DNA of 64,000 nt from Heliocybe sulcata (taxonomy: Eukaryota > Basidiomycota > Agaricomycetes > Gloeophyllales > Gloeophyllaceae), in contig ML213515.1 of NCBI GenBank assembly GCA_004369045.1, positions 204,059 to 268,058 on the forward strand, written 5' to 3'. Shown piece by piece: positions 10,880-21,755 of the stretch. Made by a program: the position numbers and the translations under genes. Under the pieces are notes generated by a model, which worked only from the letters and a program-made list of their open reading frames with translations, did no database searches and was not told the origin of the DNA. Within the stretch, counting starts at the first letter, position 1; the number at the start of each line of letters is the position of its first letter.

Positions 10880-11724
10880 NNNNNNNNNNNNNNNNNNNNN
10901 NNNNNNNNNNNNNNNNNNNNNNNNNNNNNNNNNNNNNNNNNNNNNNNNNNNNNNNNNNNNNNNNNNNNNNNNNNNNNNNNNNNNNNNNNNNNNNNNNNNN
11001 NNNNNNNNNNNNNNNNNNNNNNNNNNNNNNNNNNNNNNNNNNNNNNNNNNNNNNNNNNNNNNNNNNNNNNNNNNNNNNNNNNNNNNNNNNNNNNNNNNNN
11101 NNNNNNNNNNNNNNNNNNNNNNNNNNNNNNNNNNNNNNNNNNNNNNNNNNNNNNNNNNNNNNNNNNNNNNNNNNNNNNNNNNNNNNNNNNNNNNNNNNNN
11201 NNNNNNNNNNNNNNNNNNNNNNNNNNNNNNNNNNNNNNNNNNNNNNNNNNNNNNNNNNNNNNNNNNNNNNNNNNNNNNNNNNNNNNNNNNNNNNNNNNNN
11301 NNNNNNNNNNNNNNNNNNNNNNNNNNNNNNNNNNNNNNNNNNNNNNNNNNNNNNNNNNNNNNNNNNNNNNNNNNNNNNNNNNNNNNNNNNNNNNNNNNNN
11401 NNNNNNNNNNNNNNNNNNNNNNNNNNNNNNNNNNNNNNNNNNNNNNNNNNNNNNNNNNNNNNNNNNNNNNNNNNNNNNNNNNNNNNNNNNNNNNNNNNNN
11501 NNNNNNNNNNNNNNNNNNNNNNNNNNNNNNNNNNNNNNNNNNNNNNNNNNNNNNNNNNNNNNNNNNNNNNNNNNNNNNNNNNNNNNNNNNNNNNNNNNNN
11601 NNNNNNNNNNNNNNNNNNNNNNNNNNNNNNNNNNNNNNNNNNNNNNNNNNNNNNNNNNNNNNNNNNNNNNNNNNNNNNNNNNNNNNNNNNNNNNNNNNNN
11701 NNNNNNNNNNNNNNNNNNNNNNNN
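10880..11724. other. Assembly gap (845 N)
   Basis: This is an unbroken run of N, an assembly gap, whose true length may differ. Apparent open frames through it are artefacts. The left flank ends in a G-rich run (GGGGAGGGGG), which may have hindered sequencing. Confidence 0.99.
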
Positions 11725-12024
11725 CCGCCGGAGGCGGCCATGGATGAATGTTTACGCGCGTATCGTATATATTCACGGTATTTCTACGATGTACGCTACG
11801 CGATTGCCCTTCGGGCAACTGACGCTCGAGGACAAGTGCGCTCTCGCTGTATCGATCTTTGGATTATTTCTTCATATGACAATTCGAATGATGAAGACGC
11901 GGTGAAAGTGTCGGCGGACGATCTAGAGCATGGCTATGGACGCCATGGAAATCATACGTATGCGGTGCCCATGCAAGTTAGGGTGACCACGACAACGGAT
12001 CAATTGAGCGAGCACGGGCAATAG
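11725..12024 (+). CDS. 3' end of an interrupted gene, probably membrane protein tail
   Basis: The right flank of the gap carries a frame that ends at 12024 with a hydrophilic tail containing DDLEHGYGRHGNH and VRVTTTTDQLSEHGQ. Short tails with a hydrophobic/Thr-rich VxV strand are common at the C-terminus of the Agaricomycete membrane-protein family to which the 9645 gene belongs. This may therefore be its last exon or that of a second copy hidden in the gap. The gap prevents a decision and no start can be given. Confidence 0.4.
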   Translation, partial: PPEAAMDECLRAYRIYSRYFYDVRYAIALRATDARGQVRSRCIDLWIISSYDNSNDEDAVKVSADDLEHGYGRHGNHTYAVPMQVRVTTTTDQLSEHGQ

Positions 12025-12577
12025 TCAAGAATGTTGACCTTGGTACGTTAGCTGGCTGGCTTTCAGTTGTAGATAAACGGAGAGAAAATTTTACATGTTT
12101 CCGTCTTGTACATGTTCTAATGTAACTGTCAGAGTCTCTCAGTGGTCCGGAGCGTGTCGTAGTAATCCCTTACGTATAGCGCCTTTGAGAAGCCGCCCGG
12201 GCTAGTCACAGTGTATAAAAGTGAGCTGTATTAGATCTAGCTTGCGACCGTAGCTTTCACAGGACACTCGTAACTGCTTTAAAGCAGAGAGCGCGTACGG
12301 CTTTAGCGGCATAGGGTCTCGAACGAGACGGCATTCCGAGCGGAGACTCGGTGCAGTAGGTTGATCAGTGAGCGCAGCCAGGGGCTGACATATATGCTTC
12401 AGAACTATAAATCGTAGAACTCTCATGCACGGGTTCCATGCGGAGTATATGTAGCACCAAAAAGTTCCTCAATTGAAAAAATGCGTACGATGGATCTAGG
12501 AAGTGCATCAGCTGCGTGGCGGTCCTCGAAATTTCTGAAACCGTCGTCCAATCCACCAGAGCCTGAGCCGAACAGTA
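12025..12577. other. Intergenic, no recognised gene
   Basis: This lies between the gap-associated tail (+) and the MYND gene (-), both 3' ends. I see only weak open frames. A tRNA-like B-box match near 12313 was examined and rejected. Confidence 0.5.
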
Positions 12578-13245
12578 TCAGCCGTTGATTCTAGCATACT
12601 CCAACGCTGCCCCCTTTTTCAACATCCTCCTGACCTCCCCACAATTGCTGCACTTCCTCGGCTCCGGCTCCCAGTCCTCATCAGGGTAGCGATACGACCG
12701 GCGGTCAGGCTCTGGGTGCATGTCGCCCGTGTACATAGAGCCATTCCTCCCGTTCCCGTGATACCACTTGGGGTCGCGCACGCAGTAGTAGTCGCCGAAG
12801 TTGGAGTTGGGGCAGTAGCATGTCCCTGGTGGCACATTTGCGGTGAATATATGCGAGCCATAATGAAACGGAGAGAAATTACCTCGGCGGCTAGAACATG
12901 AGCAGTCCATACACGTCCGGTACCCACAGTCCTCGCACACCTGGTCACATTCCTCCTCCTCCCCGAACTTGACGTTGCACCCGGTGCATCGACCCTCCAC
13001 CGGGCGTGTCTGCGCCTCCTTCTTGTCGTCTTTCTCGTTGATCACGTTGAGCATTTGCTGGATCTTGCATCCTTTCTTGTGGGCGCGCCAGTCTTCCTGC
13101 TGGCATGAAGGTCTGGCGCGAAAAGACGCGTCCGATTTCAAAGAAAAACGAGGAAGAAGGTGAGAGCGACGTACGAGCAGTACCAGGTGTGCTTGCAAGC
13201 GGAACAGCGGGTTTGGGCGTCGGCGCCACAGAGTTCGCAGAACAT
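12578..13245 (-). CDS. MYND zinc-finger protein with a second Cys-rich region
   Basis: The ATG at 13245 starts MFCELCGADAQTRCSAC, followed by KHTWYCS. Across an intron (about 13100-13180) the frame continues PSCQQEDWRAHKKGCK. Together these give the full MYND pattern C-x2-C, C-x2-C, YC-x3-C, H-x3-C that binds two zinc ions and usually mediates protein contacts. About 30 residues later a second cluster, RCTGC through CDQVCEDCGYRTCMDC, continues across another intron into GTCYCPNS. A C-terminal CSNCGE pair lies just before the stop. The predicted protein is about 170 residues, small for the family and without a SET domain. The function is unknown; such small MYND proteins are multiplied in Agaricomycetes. 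Confidence 0.8.
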
Positions 13246-13686
13246 TTCACTTATTGTTGAAGGCGTTGGTGGGAGAGAAGAGCGGGTGAGGAATCGATAT
13301 TTATCTACGCGAGACGCACTAATTTTGACCCACGTGCAACGCGTCGTGCTCGCCACGCCTTCCTCTTCTGGGACGTAAAGCACCACCAGTCTTGGTCTAG
13401 GCCCATTTTAATCTAAGGACTCTGGTTGCATAAGTAGGCAGTGACCAAAAGCATTGAGATCAATAATGACATTCAGTAGAAGGAAGGCTGAAAACTAGGC
13501 GAAGAAGGGGTCTTTGCCGCTCTACTCATGTGGCTGTGTAATTCACGTACCGGTCTTCCCAGGGTACTTATTCGATTGCCACTTGCATGACTGCCTTCGA
13601 AGTATTTTCATATGTATCATGAGTCCTATGAACTACGCGTAATCCTGACACTGCTATGCGCATGTAATTTGAGATAGATGAGATAT
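13246..13686. other. Upstream region of the MYND gene
   Basis: This is about 440 bases between the MYND start and the MITE. Nothing beyond presumed promoter sequence is recognisable. Confidence 0.5.
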
Positions 13687-14273
13687 TAGGGTGTTTCACG
13701 TTGAGGATTTCGACTCGATTTCAGCTTGTTTTTAGCCTCACTTTCTCGTCGATTTCGCGCTCGGAGATCCCCGGTTTTCGAAAAGCGAGAGTCGATTTTG
13801 GCTCTTTTTTCGTCGATGTGAAAGCAGCTGAGATGCTGCTTTTGCAACGTTTTCGCCTCGCTTTTGGCATGATTTCAAACCTTCATATGCATAGGTTTAG
13901 TAGCTGGCCCGTCTTACTACTCTTCTACGGGCTTATGTTTGAGACTCTTTGAGGCCTTACTTTTAAGACCTCATAATATTCAGGTCCGAGGTTCTTTGTG
14001 AGGGTTTCAAATTGAATACGACCGAATATTACTTCTACTAGGGCATCATGAAAGTTATAAACGGGTCTATTGAATAGCTACTATGACTATAAACCTCATC
14101 CTTACCAGGCAAGAGACAAGAGCATGGGCGAAAATTCGGCAGAAGTCGGGGGGGTTCACGTTCAGGCCGATTTTCACCTCGTTTTCAAGAGGATTTTCAG
14201 TGAAAAGCAGCGATGAAAATCATGTCAAAAGCGCACCGAAATCCTGTCAAAAGCGCCAACGTGAAACACCCTA
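13687..14273. mobile_element. MITE-like element with 17-bp terminal inverted repeats
   Basis: The left end TAGGGTGTTTCACGTTG (13687-13703) and the right end CAACGTGAAACACCCTA (14257-14273) are perfect inverted repeats. The outermost TA on both sides is compatible with a TA target-site duplication, as used by Tc1/mariner-type elements. The interior (587 bp in all) has no coding capacity for a transposase. It carries many copies of short motifs such as GATTTC, GATTTT and GCTTTT, arranged so that the subterminal regions also look partly complementary. This is the signature of a non-autonomous miniature inverted-repeat element. The mobilising transposase is not in the window. Confidence 0.85.
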
Positions 14274-15156
14274 TTGACTCATCATAGCGCGTGCAACCCA
14301 GGTGGCCGGTCTGGTGATTCTCCGAGATCGAGCGATTCATGAATCACGCCGATCTCAGGCAAATGGCAGCGAGGCTGAATTCTCTGAGCGCAGTACAGAG
14401 GCGTGGAGCTGCAAACCGTGTATTGTAACGCGGTACGCGCGGGGAGGATGATGGTATGCCGGCTTCTTCTGAGGATTTATTCAAGCGCTGCACACGTCCA
14501 TCGCACCACATATGGTCATCGATGTCTCGAGCGCAGTACAGGTTACGTATCTTATACAGCTTCCAGCCAGGTACATATCTGATACATTTGGTCATCTGAA
14601 TGTGGGAGTTCCCAGCTCTCCACCTGAGGAGGTCAGGGAAGCATATGGCAGCAGGGGGGAGGCCGCATTTTAGACGGCATCAATGTGAGTGCTTTATTAT
14701 GATATCTCTTACCTGTGCATAAGCCCGGACTGTGATTGTGAACGACAGTGTCTTAGCGGCGTTTAATGGCACTTCCGCGATCTTTGATGTCGTCCGCGCG
14801 GTCGACTGCGCACGTCTTGTCGTGCACTGCTTCTGTAAGCCCTCTCAAGGAGCATGCGAGCGGTGGTAGATGTTGAGCCATAGATGAGCTTACACAGGGT
14901 AATATTCCACTTCCCAGTCAGTTTTCAAGTCCGCGCGATTCCTCCTTCGTAACACGATCGGCAGGCAGGTACGATACAAGTGGCTGTGCAGCTGTTAGGC
15001 GTGTGATACGGCTCGCGTGGCCTACGTCACTGCCTTCACTGCCTCAAGAATCCAAGTCCCCAAATCATCGCCTCGACACCGCAGAAGCACTCAAAAGCCG
15101 TACAGGACTCTTTGACCTCCCCCAATCTTCCTCTCCATCGCTTCTACGACGACAGA
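14274..15156. other. Intergenic, no recognised gene
   Basis: This is about 880 bases between the MITE and the C2-domain gene. Short frames are present (for example 14344-14595 on -) but none resembles a known protein. The last 200 bases presumably hold the promoter of the C2 gene and are rich in C and T near the start codon. Confidence 0.5.
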
Positions 15157-16638
15157 ATGTCCAAAGAAACCATCGGAACGCTTGTCGTGGTCGTGCTCAA
15201 GGCCCGGCATCTGCGCGATAAGCACTCGTTCTACAAGCAGGATCCATATGCCGTGATATCTCTCAACGGCGTTACAAGGCGGACGAAAGCCGACATCAAA
15301 GGAGGTCAACATCCTGTATGGGACGAGGAGCTACGATTCCCGGTGTACAAAGATTCAATCGATCTTCATCGAGAGTTGAAGGTCGAATGCTGGTCGAAGG
15401 AGCCGAAGGCAGACGACATGATCGGACAGGGGAAAATGAATATCGAAGAAACACTAACTACCGGAGAGTTTGATGGTAAGTCACCTTTGAACTGTTGATG
15501 GTTGTGATCGAGACAACTGATTTTGTCTCGTTGATGTTCAATAGACTGGATACAGATGTACGAACCCTCGGGTCAAGCTCGCGGAGAGGTTTATCTTGAA
15601 ATGACCTTCTATGCTGCTGGGCCCCCGCCTGTCAGGCGCCCCTCTAAATTACTACCTAAGGACCGTCTGGCACGACCTCAGTCGTATCACCCTTCCAGCC
15701 CGCCGATGCAGCCAATCGCTGAGCAATCCCAGCCCCATTCGGAGCCCCATTCTCGGCCTCACTCGCATTCACCATCTCCCGCCCGAATCCCGGCTCAACT
15801 GCAGCCCCATCACCCACCCGCTCCCAAGATGCACTCCCCGTCAAACTCCCAATCTTATTCGACAAACGGCCCGCATCTCGCAGCGCCCCATGCCCATTCC
15901 CTGCCCTCCTCCCGCTCGGCCTCGCACTCACCACCAAAAAATCTCCCGCCCTTGCCGGACCAGCTCCGACCAAGTGCGCCAGCAAAGGACGTCCCTGTGC
16001 CTTCGATCCTGCGGCCAGGCGGCGCTCAACACAGTCACAGTCCTGGTAGGGCCTCGAGCTCGCCGTCGCCTCCAGTCCCCCCTGAAGATCCCATCAACGC
16101 AAGATACCCCTCTCCCTCACATGGGACAGGCCTTGCAGCTTCGGTGGCAGCCTCTGCATACCCGCCAGCCCCAGAGCCGTATTATACCCAGCCTCCAGTT
16201 GCACCGACTCCGTTTTCCTATCCATACCCACAATCAGGGCCGCCTGTCGCCCCTCAGGCCTATGTCAGCCCATACAAGCCGGTGCCTGAACCGGAGTTCC
16301 CCGACCCCTACCTACAAGTGCGTTACCAGACGCCTCTTCCACTCCCCGCCGAATCGCATCCACAAGCTCAATCCCGACCACCCATATTCCCCGGTCCTAG
16401 TGCCATCGGGGACTTTGCGACACCCAAGGCGTCTGAATTCCCGGCGCAGAGACCGGTTAATGAGACGGAGCGGATTGCGAAGGAACTGGCGAGGGTGGAG
16501 AGAGAGGAGGAGGTGAGGAGGAGGAAACAGGAGGAACAGGACGAGGAGTTGGCGAAGGCGCTGGATCGAGAGTTGAATGCGTCGCTGACGGATAGTGCTG
16601 AGGAGAGGGGCAGGTCGGGGATGCCGGGCGCTTGGTGA
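15157..16638 (+). CDS. C2-domain protein with proline-rich linker, Inn1/Fic1-like
   Basis: Two exons (15157-15475 and 15545-16638) join in frame to 470 residues. Residues about 5-125 form a C2 domain: GTLVVVVLKARHL, DPYAVISLNG, HPVWDEELRFPV and DDMIGQGKMNI are the usual strands. Residues about 130-400 are low-complexity Pro/Ser/His-rich with many PxxP stretches. The last 60 residues form a charged coiled coil beginning ERIAKELARVEREEE. An N-terminal C2 domain followed by PxxP sequence is the layout of the cytokinesis proteins Inn1 (budding yeast) and Fic1 (fission yeast), whose proline motifs bind SH3 domains at the division site. The assignment rests on architecture. The start was chosen because the preceding in-frame ATG (15112) adds residues outside the C2 fold. 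Confidence 0.75.
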
Positions 16639-16877
16639 GGTGGATGGGCGCAGTCAGACTTGATAACGCTGAGTGGCAGGAGGGCGCGTGTTAGACATGG
16701 TGGAGAAGAGTATTTATTGAGGACTATTCCTAGCCAACGTAATGTAATCTTTATTCGAGCTACAATCGTGATTTAGCGGAATATACCAAATATCTGATTT
16801 CCGAACTCTGGATATCTTGTTCACGGCTGGGAAACACGTGCGACTTGGGCTGTTTGGAGGCGTCAGCGGTCATATGT

Positions 16878-18368
16878 TTAGACAGCTCTCTCAGGTCCTG
16901 TAGGAATTTTGTAGGTATAATGCGGGCACGCGTACCCTACCGCGACTTGTCCTTTCTTCACGGTGGTTCCATTCCCAGGCCTTAGGAGGGTGTTCATGCG
17001 TTCCTCAAGTTCCTTGTGGCACCTTTGAATCACGACGTCCAAATCTTCAAGCCGGGGAAGCATGCGGGTCTGGGGTAGTTCGGACATGCAAGACAGCAGG
17101 TGGAGGAATTCCTCGACATCCCACGCTTTAAAGTACCCCTCGCTATAATCGTGCACCTTTAAGACCTGCACGCTTGGAACAGCGCGGAGGAAACTTTCGA
17201 GGTCTGTCAATGTGCCGAGCCATCCATTCCGCATTTCCAGCATCGAGAGCTGGTTCAGGTGCTCGGCGCTTTTCAAAAGCCCAGACCATTGCACATAGCG
17301 GCCAGCACCTGCGAAATACTTTGGTGCTACTACTAGGCTGCGCAAAAGCGGTGCGCGGAGGCATCCGGCCAAGATTCCTGTGCGATGGCCCCTTAACTTC
17401 AATGATTTGAGCTTCGGTAGAAGGACCTCCTGATCTCCGGGCAAGATGTCCGCCTGCTCTGGGATATGACCTTTCGTGCTCAGAGTGGCATCCTCGAGGG
17501 AGTGGCACTCTGCCAAAATTTGGACACACGCGCGGACAGAGTCAGGCCAATTGAGACGGAGAGTGGTTAACTTGCTCCAGCGCACGGCGCTCACGCTGCC
17601 CGCCATGACAGAGGTACACTCAAGCTCGGCTTGTTGGAGATTGAGGGTGTCACAGAATGTAGTCAGAGGCTTAACGTCCTGAGGTTCGAATTCTTTGGGC
17701 TTTGGCGAGCGGATCCTCAGTGAGGTGAGATACGGCAAAGGGGTATCGGGGAGATGTTGGAACCATGATGCAGGGAAGGCAATTTCAAGAGTCTCGCAGC
17801 GCGGAAGGAACTCCGCTAGTACCTTCAGGCAATCCAAGGCACCGTCGGTGATAGGCTGTTGTTTCTCAAGCAAGAACCAAATGCTCAAAGGAAGGGCCCC
17901 TGATCGAGACAGACAGTATCTCGCAAAACCTGCAAGTCTGGAAGCTTTGGCGCTTTCCTCTGGGACGTAGATAACAGCCCCAGACCATAACTCTGGCGTG
18001 CCAATGGCAACTTGTCGCCAGAAGCTACAGACCTGTGTGACAAGGAGGGTGATGTCTGTTCGTTCCAACGACATGCAGCCGTGGACCTCTTGGTTGAGCT
18101 TATCAAAGACAATCGCAAGGATCTCAGCGGGAAAGATGGATATAGGAGGAGACCGTGAGGACAGTAGTCGGGGACTTGCAGATATCGAATTTTCCCTGGC
18201 GACCTCGATTAAGCTGGGATCATCAGCGGTGACAGGAGCCAGTGTGCCGCTGTCGAGCACCGAAGGGCATTCTGATGCAGCAGGACATATTTCTGCCCCT
18301 CCCACATCTTCTGGTGGCACGTCAGATCTGTGGCCTGAGAGCGTCGTACAGTTGCTTCTACGCACCAA
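16878..18368 (-). CDS. F-box protein
   Basis: This is a single-exon frame of 496 residues. At about residues 75-130 it has an F-box-like motif: ISIFPAEILAIVFDKLN, then LLVTQVCSFWRQVAIGTPEL. This is the usual Agaricomycete form in which the box is followed by VCxxWRxVAxxTPxLW. The remainder has irregular Leu-rich repeats such as LPYLTSLRIRSP and LLPKLKSLKLRGHRTG, likely a substrate-recognition surface. By family knowledge it would link a target to an SCF ubiquitin ligase through Skp1; no target can be named. The first 70 residues are polar and unconserved, and a later start is possible. Confidence 0.8.
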   Translation of the reverse strand: MVRRSNCTTLSGHRSDVPPEDVGGAEICPAASECPSVLDSGTLAPVTADDPSLIEVARENSISASPRLLSSRSPPISIFPAEILAIVFDKLNQEVHGCMSLERTDITLLVTQVCSFWRQVAIGTPELWSGAVIYVPEESAKASRLAGFARYCLSRSGALPLSIWFLLEKQQPITDGALDCLKVLAEFLPRCETLEIAFPASWFQHLPDTPLPYLTSLRIRSPKPKEFEPQDVKPLTTFCDTLNLQQAELECTSVMAGSVSAVRWSKLTTLRLNWPDSVRACVQILAECHSLEDATLSTKGHIPEQADILPGDQEVLLPKLKSLKLRGHRTGILAGCLRAPLLRSLVVAPKYFAGAGRYVQWSGLLKSAEHLNQLSMLEMRNGWLGTLTDLESFLRAVPSVQVLKVHDYSEGYFKAWDVEEFLHLLSCMSELPQTRMLPRLEDLDVVIQRCHKELEERMNTLLRPGNGTTVKKGQVAVGYACPHYTYKIPTGPERAV

Positions 18369-19114
18369 ACGGTGAAGCTGTTATAACAGCCATAATACGA
18401 TTCAATAACGATGGCAAAAGGCGGACCTGCTCCGGAGCTCGTATGGTCGTTGCACAATCGCGTCTGTGCAGTGCAAGTGCAGTGCGCATCGATTATATAC
18501 AGATTCCCGCATAATCCGATGACCCCCAGCGCCTACAGCGGCGATGCGCGGGCATCGCGGCTTCTAGTCTCAGTGCGAATTGACGCTGGAATTCGCCCGA
18601 GCGCAGCGTCTAGTCTTGCAGAGCTGAGAGATGTGCGCATGAATACTTGCGAAACGGCAGCAAGGAGCGTCGCCGCATATCACGTGATTGGACGCGAGGC
18701 TAAATACTGGCCTTCCCGTGTCAGACGCGTCCTTGGCCTCTCGAGCATCGTGCGCGCATATCAATTGCGAGACTCTCCACGGTTGGATGTGTGTTTACTG
18801 CTCATCGATGTCTGGGACTGAGCCGATGTCACTGGTTCAGTCGACACTGCGGAAGATGAGCCAGCTCGCAGCGCTGCCTCTCCATAAAACGTTCATTTGC
18901 AACTTGTTTGTAACATAGCAAACGTTATAATTTCTTTGTTTCGATCTGAAGAGCACACCTTTGCTGGGCAGCCGCGTCAACCGATCCATCCGCTCGATCC
19001 CTGGCTCACTTGCGTCACTATGTCAGCCGCCAGTCTGATTCCCAATCATCCTGGCACTTTATAGAGACCCAGCCATGGAGCGACAAGTTCTCTACCGCTG
19101 CTACCTAGTCTATT
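18369..19114. other. Divergent promoter region
   Basis: This is about 750 bases between the divergent F-box (-) and FAD-enzyme (+) genes. No coding sequence is convincing. A TTTATAGAGA box lies near 19059, about 55 bases upstream of the FAD-enzyme start. Confidence 0.5.
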
Positions 19115-21344
19115 ATGGCACCTACCGCAAACAGCACCAGCTCTAAAATGAGGGTTCTTATAGTCGGCGGAGGAGCGTCAGGTAAGACTATCGTACCAGT
19201 GGGCGCACCATCAGATATCCACGTCATTTGTCTTCTACAGGAATGTCAGCTGCTCTCGCTTTTGCTCAGCACCCCGACCGCTTTGAAGTGAAGCTGTATG
19301 AGCGCTCTGCGAGTCCGGGAGGCATGGCCACATCCGAAGCTATAAACTCGGAAAAGTACGGCGCATCCTACATCAACGACGGCGTCCAGGGTGGCAGTCC
19401 TCAGTTTGCCAATACCTTTGCGATATTTGAGAAGCTTGGCTTCAAGGGCTCCGAGGTTGGCTTCCAGATCAGCTTTGGTAGGGACCCGCAGGAGGAGTTT
19501 TGGTCTAATGTTTTCCCGAGCGAGGTCATCGACAAGTATGTGAACCCTTGAGACTGGTAGTGCGGCGGACCAATACTGATACCTCTCAGGTTTGGGCCCG
19601 ACATCAAAAAGTTCGGTAAAGTCCTCAAGATCATCAAGGCGATGGAGCCGGTGTTCGCTTTCATACCAGTCAACAAGATGCTGCCCATGTTCGGTTTCTC
19701 CAAGGCAAGTCCGTTCCCTGTATGATTTGATATCCATGTAAGACGTTCCATCCAGGACTTCGGCGACCGCATTGTGTACCCGCTGGTAGCCCTCTTCTTT
19801 GGCACGGGTAACCAAACACCCTATATCTCCTCCGCCATCCTCGAACGGGTGTTCATGGATCCCAGCATGAAACTGGTGCGCCTATGTTTTGCTCTTTCAT
19901 CCCGCTTGAGACTCGGCTCAATACCATATCCAGTTCGAGTATTCCCCCTCCTCCTTCCTAGCCTCCATTCCCGAGATGCGTGCTTTCCCTCGTCTGTCTC
20001 TTGTCTATGAAGCTTGGAAAAAGGAAGTCGAGGAGAAATCCAACGGTAGCGTTTCTATCGTGACATGCCGCGAGGTCACGCAGGTCAAGCGGACGAAGAA
20101 GTCTGTCACTATCTGGAGCAGGGAAACTAAGGGAACAAATAATGATCAAGGGATCGAGGATCCCGGCAGGGAGGTGAAGGAGGAGTTCGATCAGTTAATC
20201 CTGGCGGTGGATGCAGACGCTGCTTTGAATATTCTGAATCGGGATGCTACTTGGATGGAGAAGAGAGTACTTGGGAATGTCAAGGTTTGTCGCATCCTGT
20301 GGTCGCAATTCAGGGGACTAATGTCATATACTATAGTACCTCTGGGATATCACAATAACCCATAACGACCTGGACTATATGCAAAAGGTATTTACGCCCT
20401 GTGACTTCCTCGAGCGCCATAGGTTAACCGGTTGCTCAGTACTATCGCCTGGAATATGACTCCTCCCTCCGCTCCAAGAAACGCGTCGAGGAGCGCGACG
20501 AAGAAGCGATGAAACAGTTCGAGTTTGCCGAGAAGAACTTCAGGCCCTTGTACTACGTCCGCAGCTATCCGAGTGACAAGACGAAGATCGAAATGTCATT
20601 CGACTTGACAAACTACCAACCGCAGGCACGCCTTTCCCCTCGCCCTCCTACCATTGCTCTTATCTAACACTGGCCACTGTTGGCAGTTCAAAGGCGAATC
20701 CGCGTACGGCCCCGGAGGCAGTGGGTGGCACAACTCTCGCGCCTCCTCTCCCTCCGAAGATACACATTCAGGTCGCAAGGTCCCAGGGGACGAGTACCCT
20801 CCTCTTTCGGACCACGTCTTCCAAACTATCTTCCTCGACAAGCACGGGTCCGAGGAGCTGTGGAGCCGCGGGGACATCGACAAGCACAAGGTGATCCTCG
20901 AGAAGTGGTGGAAACAGCAGAGCCACCGGTGGCAGCACTATGCGGGGACGGTGCCGTGGATGATGTGGATTAATGGGAGGAATAGAACGCACTACGCGGG
21001 GGCGTGGACGATCCTGAGTGAGTGCTCTTGCGGCTGAGGGTCGATTGTCACGGTGGAGGTTCTGACGAGGTCATCAGATATGCATGAGATTGCGGTTGTA
21101 TCGGGCTTCGCGGCGGCGTATCAGTTGGGCGCTGAGTGAGTTTTGCGAGAGTATTTCTCTCCTAATGGTCGGCTGACTTGTTGCAGGTACCCGTTCAAGG
21201 ATAGTGAGGAGTGTAAGAGACTGTTCGCGCTGTATCTGGGAGCGAGTCATGGTGTACGGATGGTGCGTTCTAGCTTATCCCCACAACCCGTGGTTGTTGA
21301 CTGTCATACAGAGGTCCGAAGATCGGAAGGGTCTGTTCAAGTAG
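19115..21344 (+). CDS. FAD-dependent amine oxidase/desaturase-like protein
   Basis: The start at 19115 leads into RVLIVGGGASGMSAALAFAQ, with the first intron cutting inside the FAD-binding GxGxxG region. YERSASPGGMATSEA follows, the second FAD motif of amine oxidases and NAD(P)-binding Rossmann-like proteins. Further exons give FGTGNQTPYISSA, FEYSPSSFLASIPEMR, QLILAVDADAALNIL, a motif near FRPLYYVRSYPSDKTKIEM, HYAGAWTILNMHEIAVVSGF (C-terminal FAD contact) and a final short exon RSEDRKGLFK. About ten exons yield some 560-600 residues. Related fungal proteins are annotated only as FAD/NAD(P)-binding or amine oxidase; the substrate is unknown. It looks intact. Confidence 0.75.
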
Positions 21345-21755
21345 CTATTCAGGAAAGAGGCAAGCCCGGGACTGTATGTATGATTAGAGCAGCCGAATGC
21401 AACATGTTCGGTGGAATGAGGAACGCAATTGGACACAAGCATGAGGATATGAATTGGAGGTAACCATGCCGATCTCTTGCACCAACCTGACCTAGCTGCA
21501 TGCATAAGCTACCAGCAAGAAGACCGGATTTGCGGATCGAACCAGCCAAGAAGCTAACGAGGACGGCTTGTTACGCAGATTGCAAATGCACTGTCTATGA
21601 TTCATGATGGTATAATGAAGACAACAAATGATAGTCTATAAAGGTCTTCCCTAATCTCACATTACGACGCAGCATCCCTCACCATGGGCATGCTCAGAGT
21701 TTCCCTTCTCTGGCTTTCTACCCACGAGTGTTTCATTTTCAGAGGGTCCATGCAG
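21345..21755. other. Convergent intergenic region
   Basis: These are 3' flanks of two convergent genes, about 410 bases. I see nothing but presumed untranslated sequence. Confidence 0.5.

Noticed and set aside
10338-11905. Long open frames across 10880-11724 on both strands
   Set aside because: They consist mostly of N; the open length is an artefact of the gap.
12260-12340. Possible tRNA on the minus strand (CGTTCGAGACC resembles a B box)
   Set aside because: No matching A box at the right distance and no acceptor-stem pairing could be found.
15611-16516. Long alternative + frame inside the C2/proline-rich gene
   Set aside because: It is a shadow of the GC-rich low-complexity coding sequence; the C2 domain and coiled coil are in the other frame.
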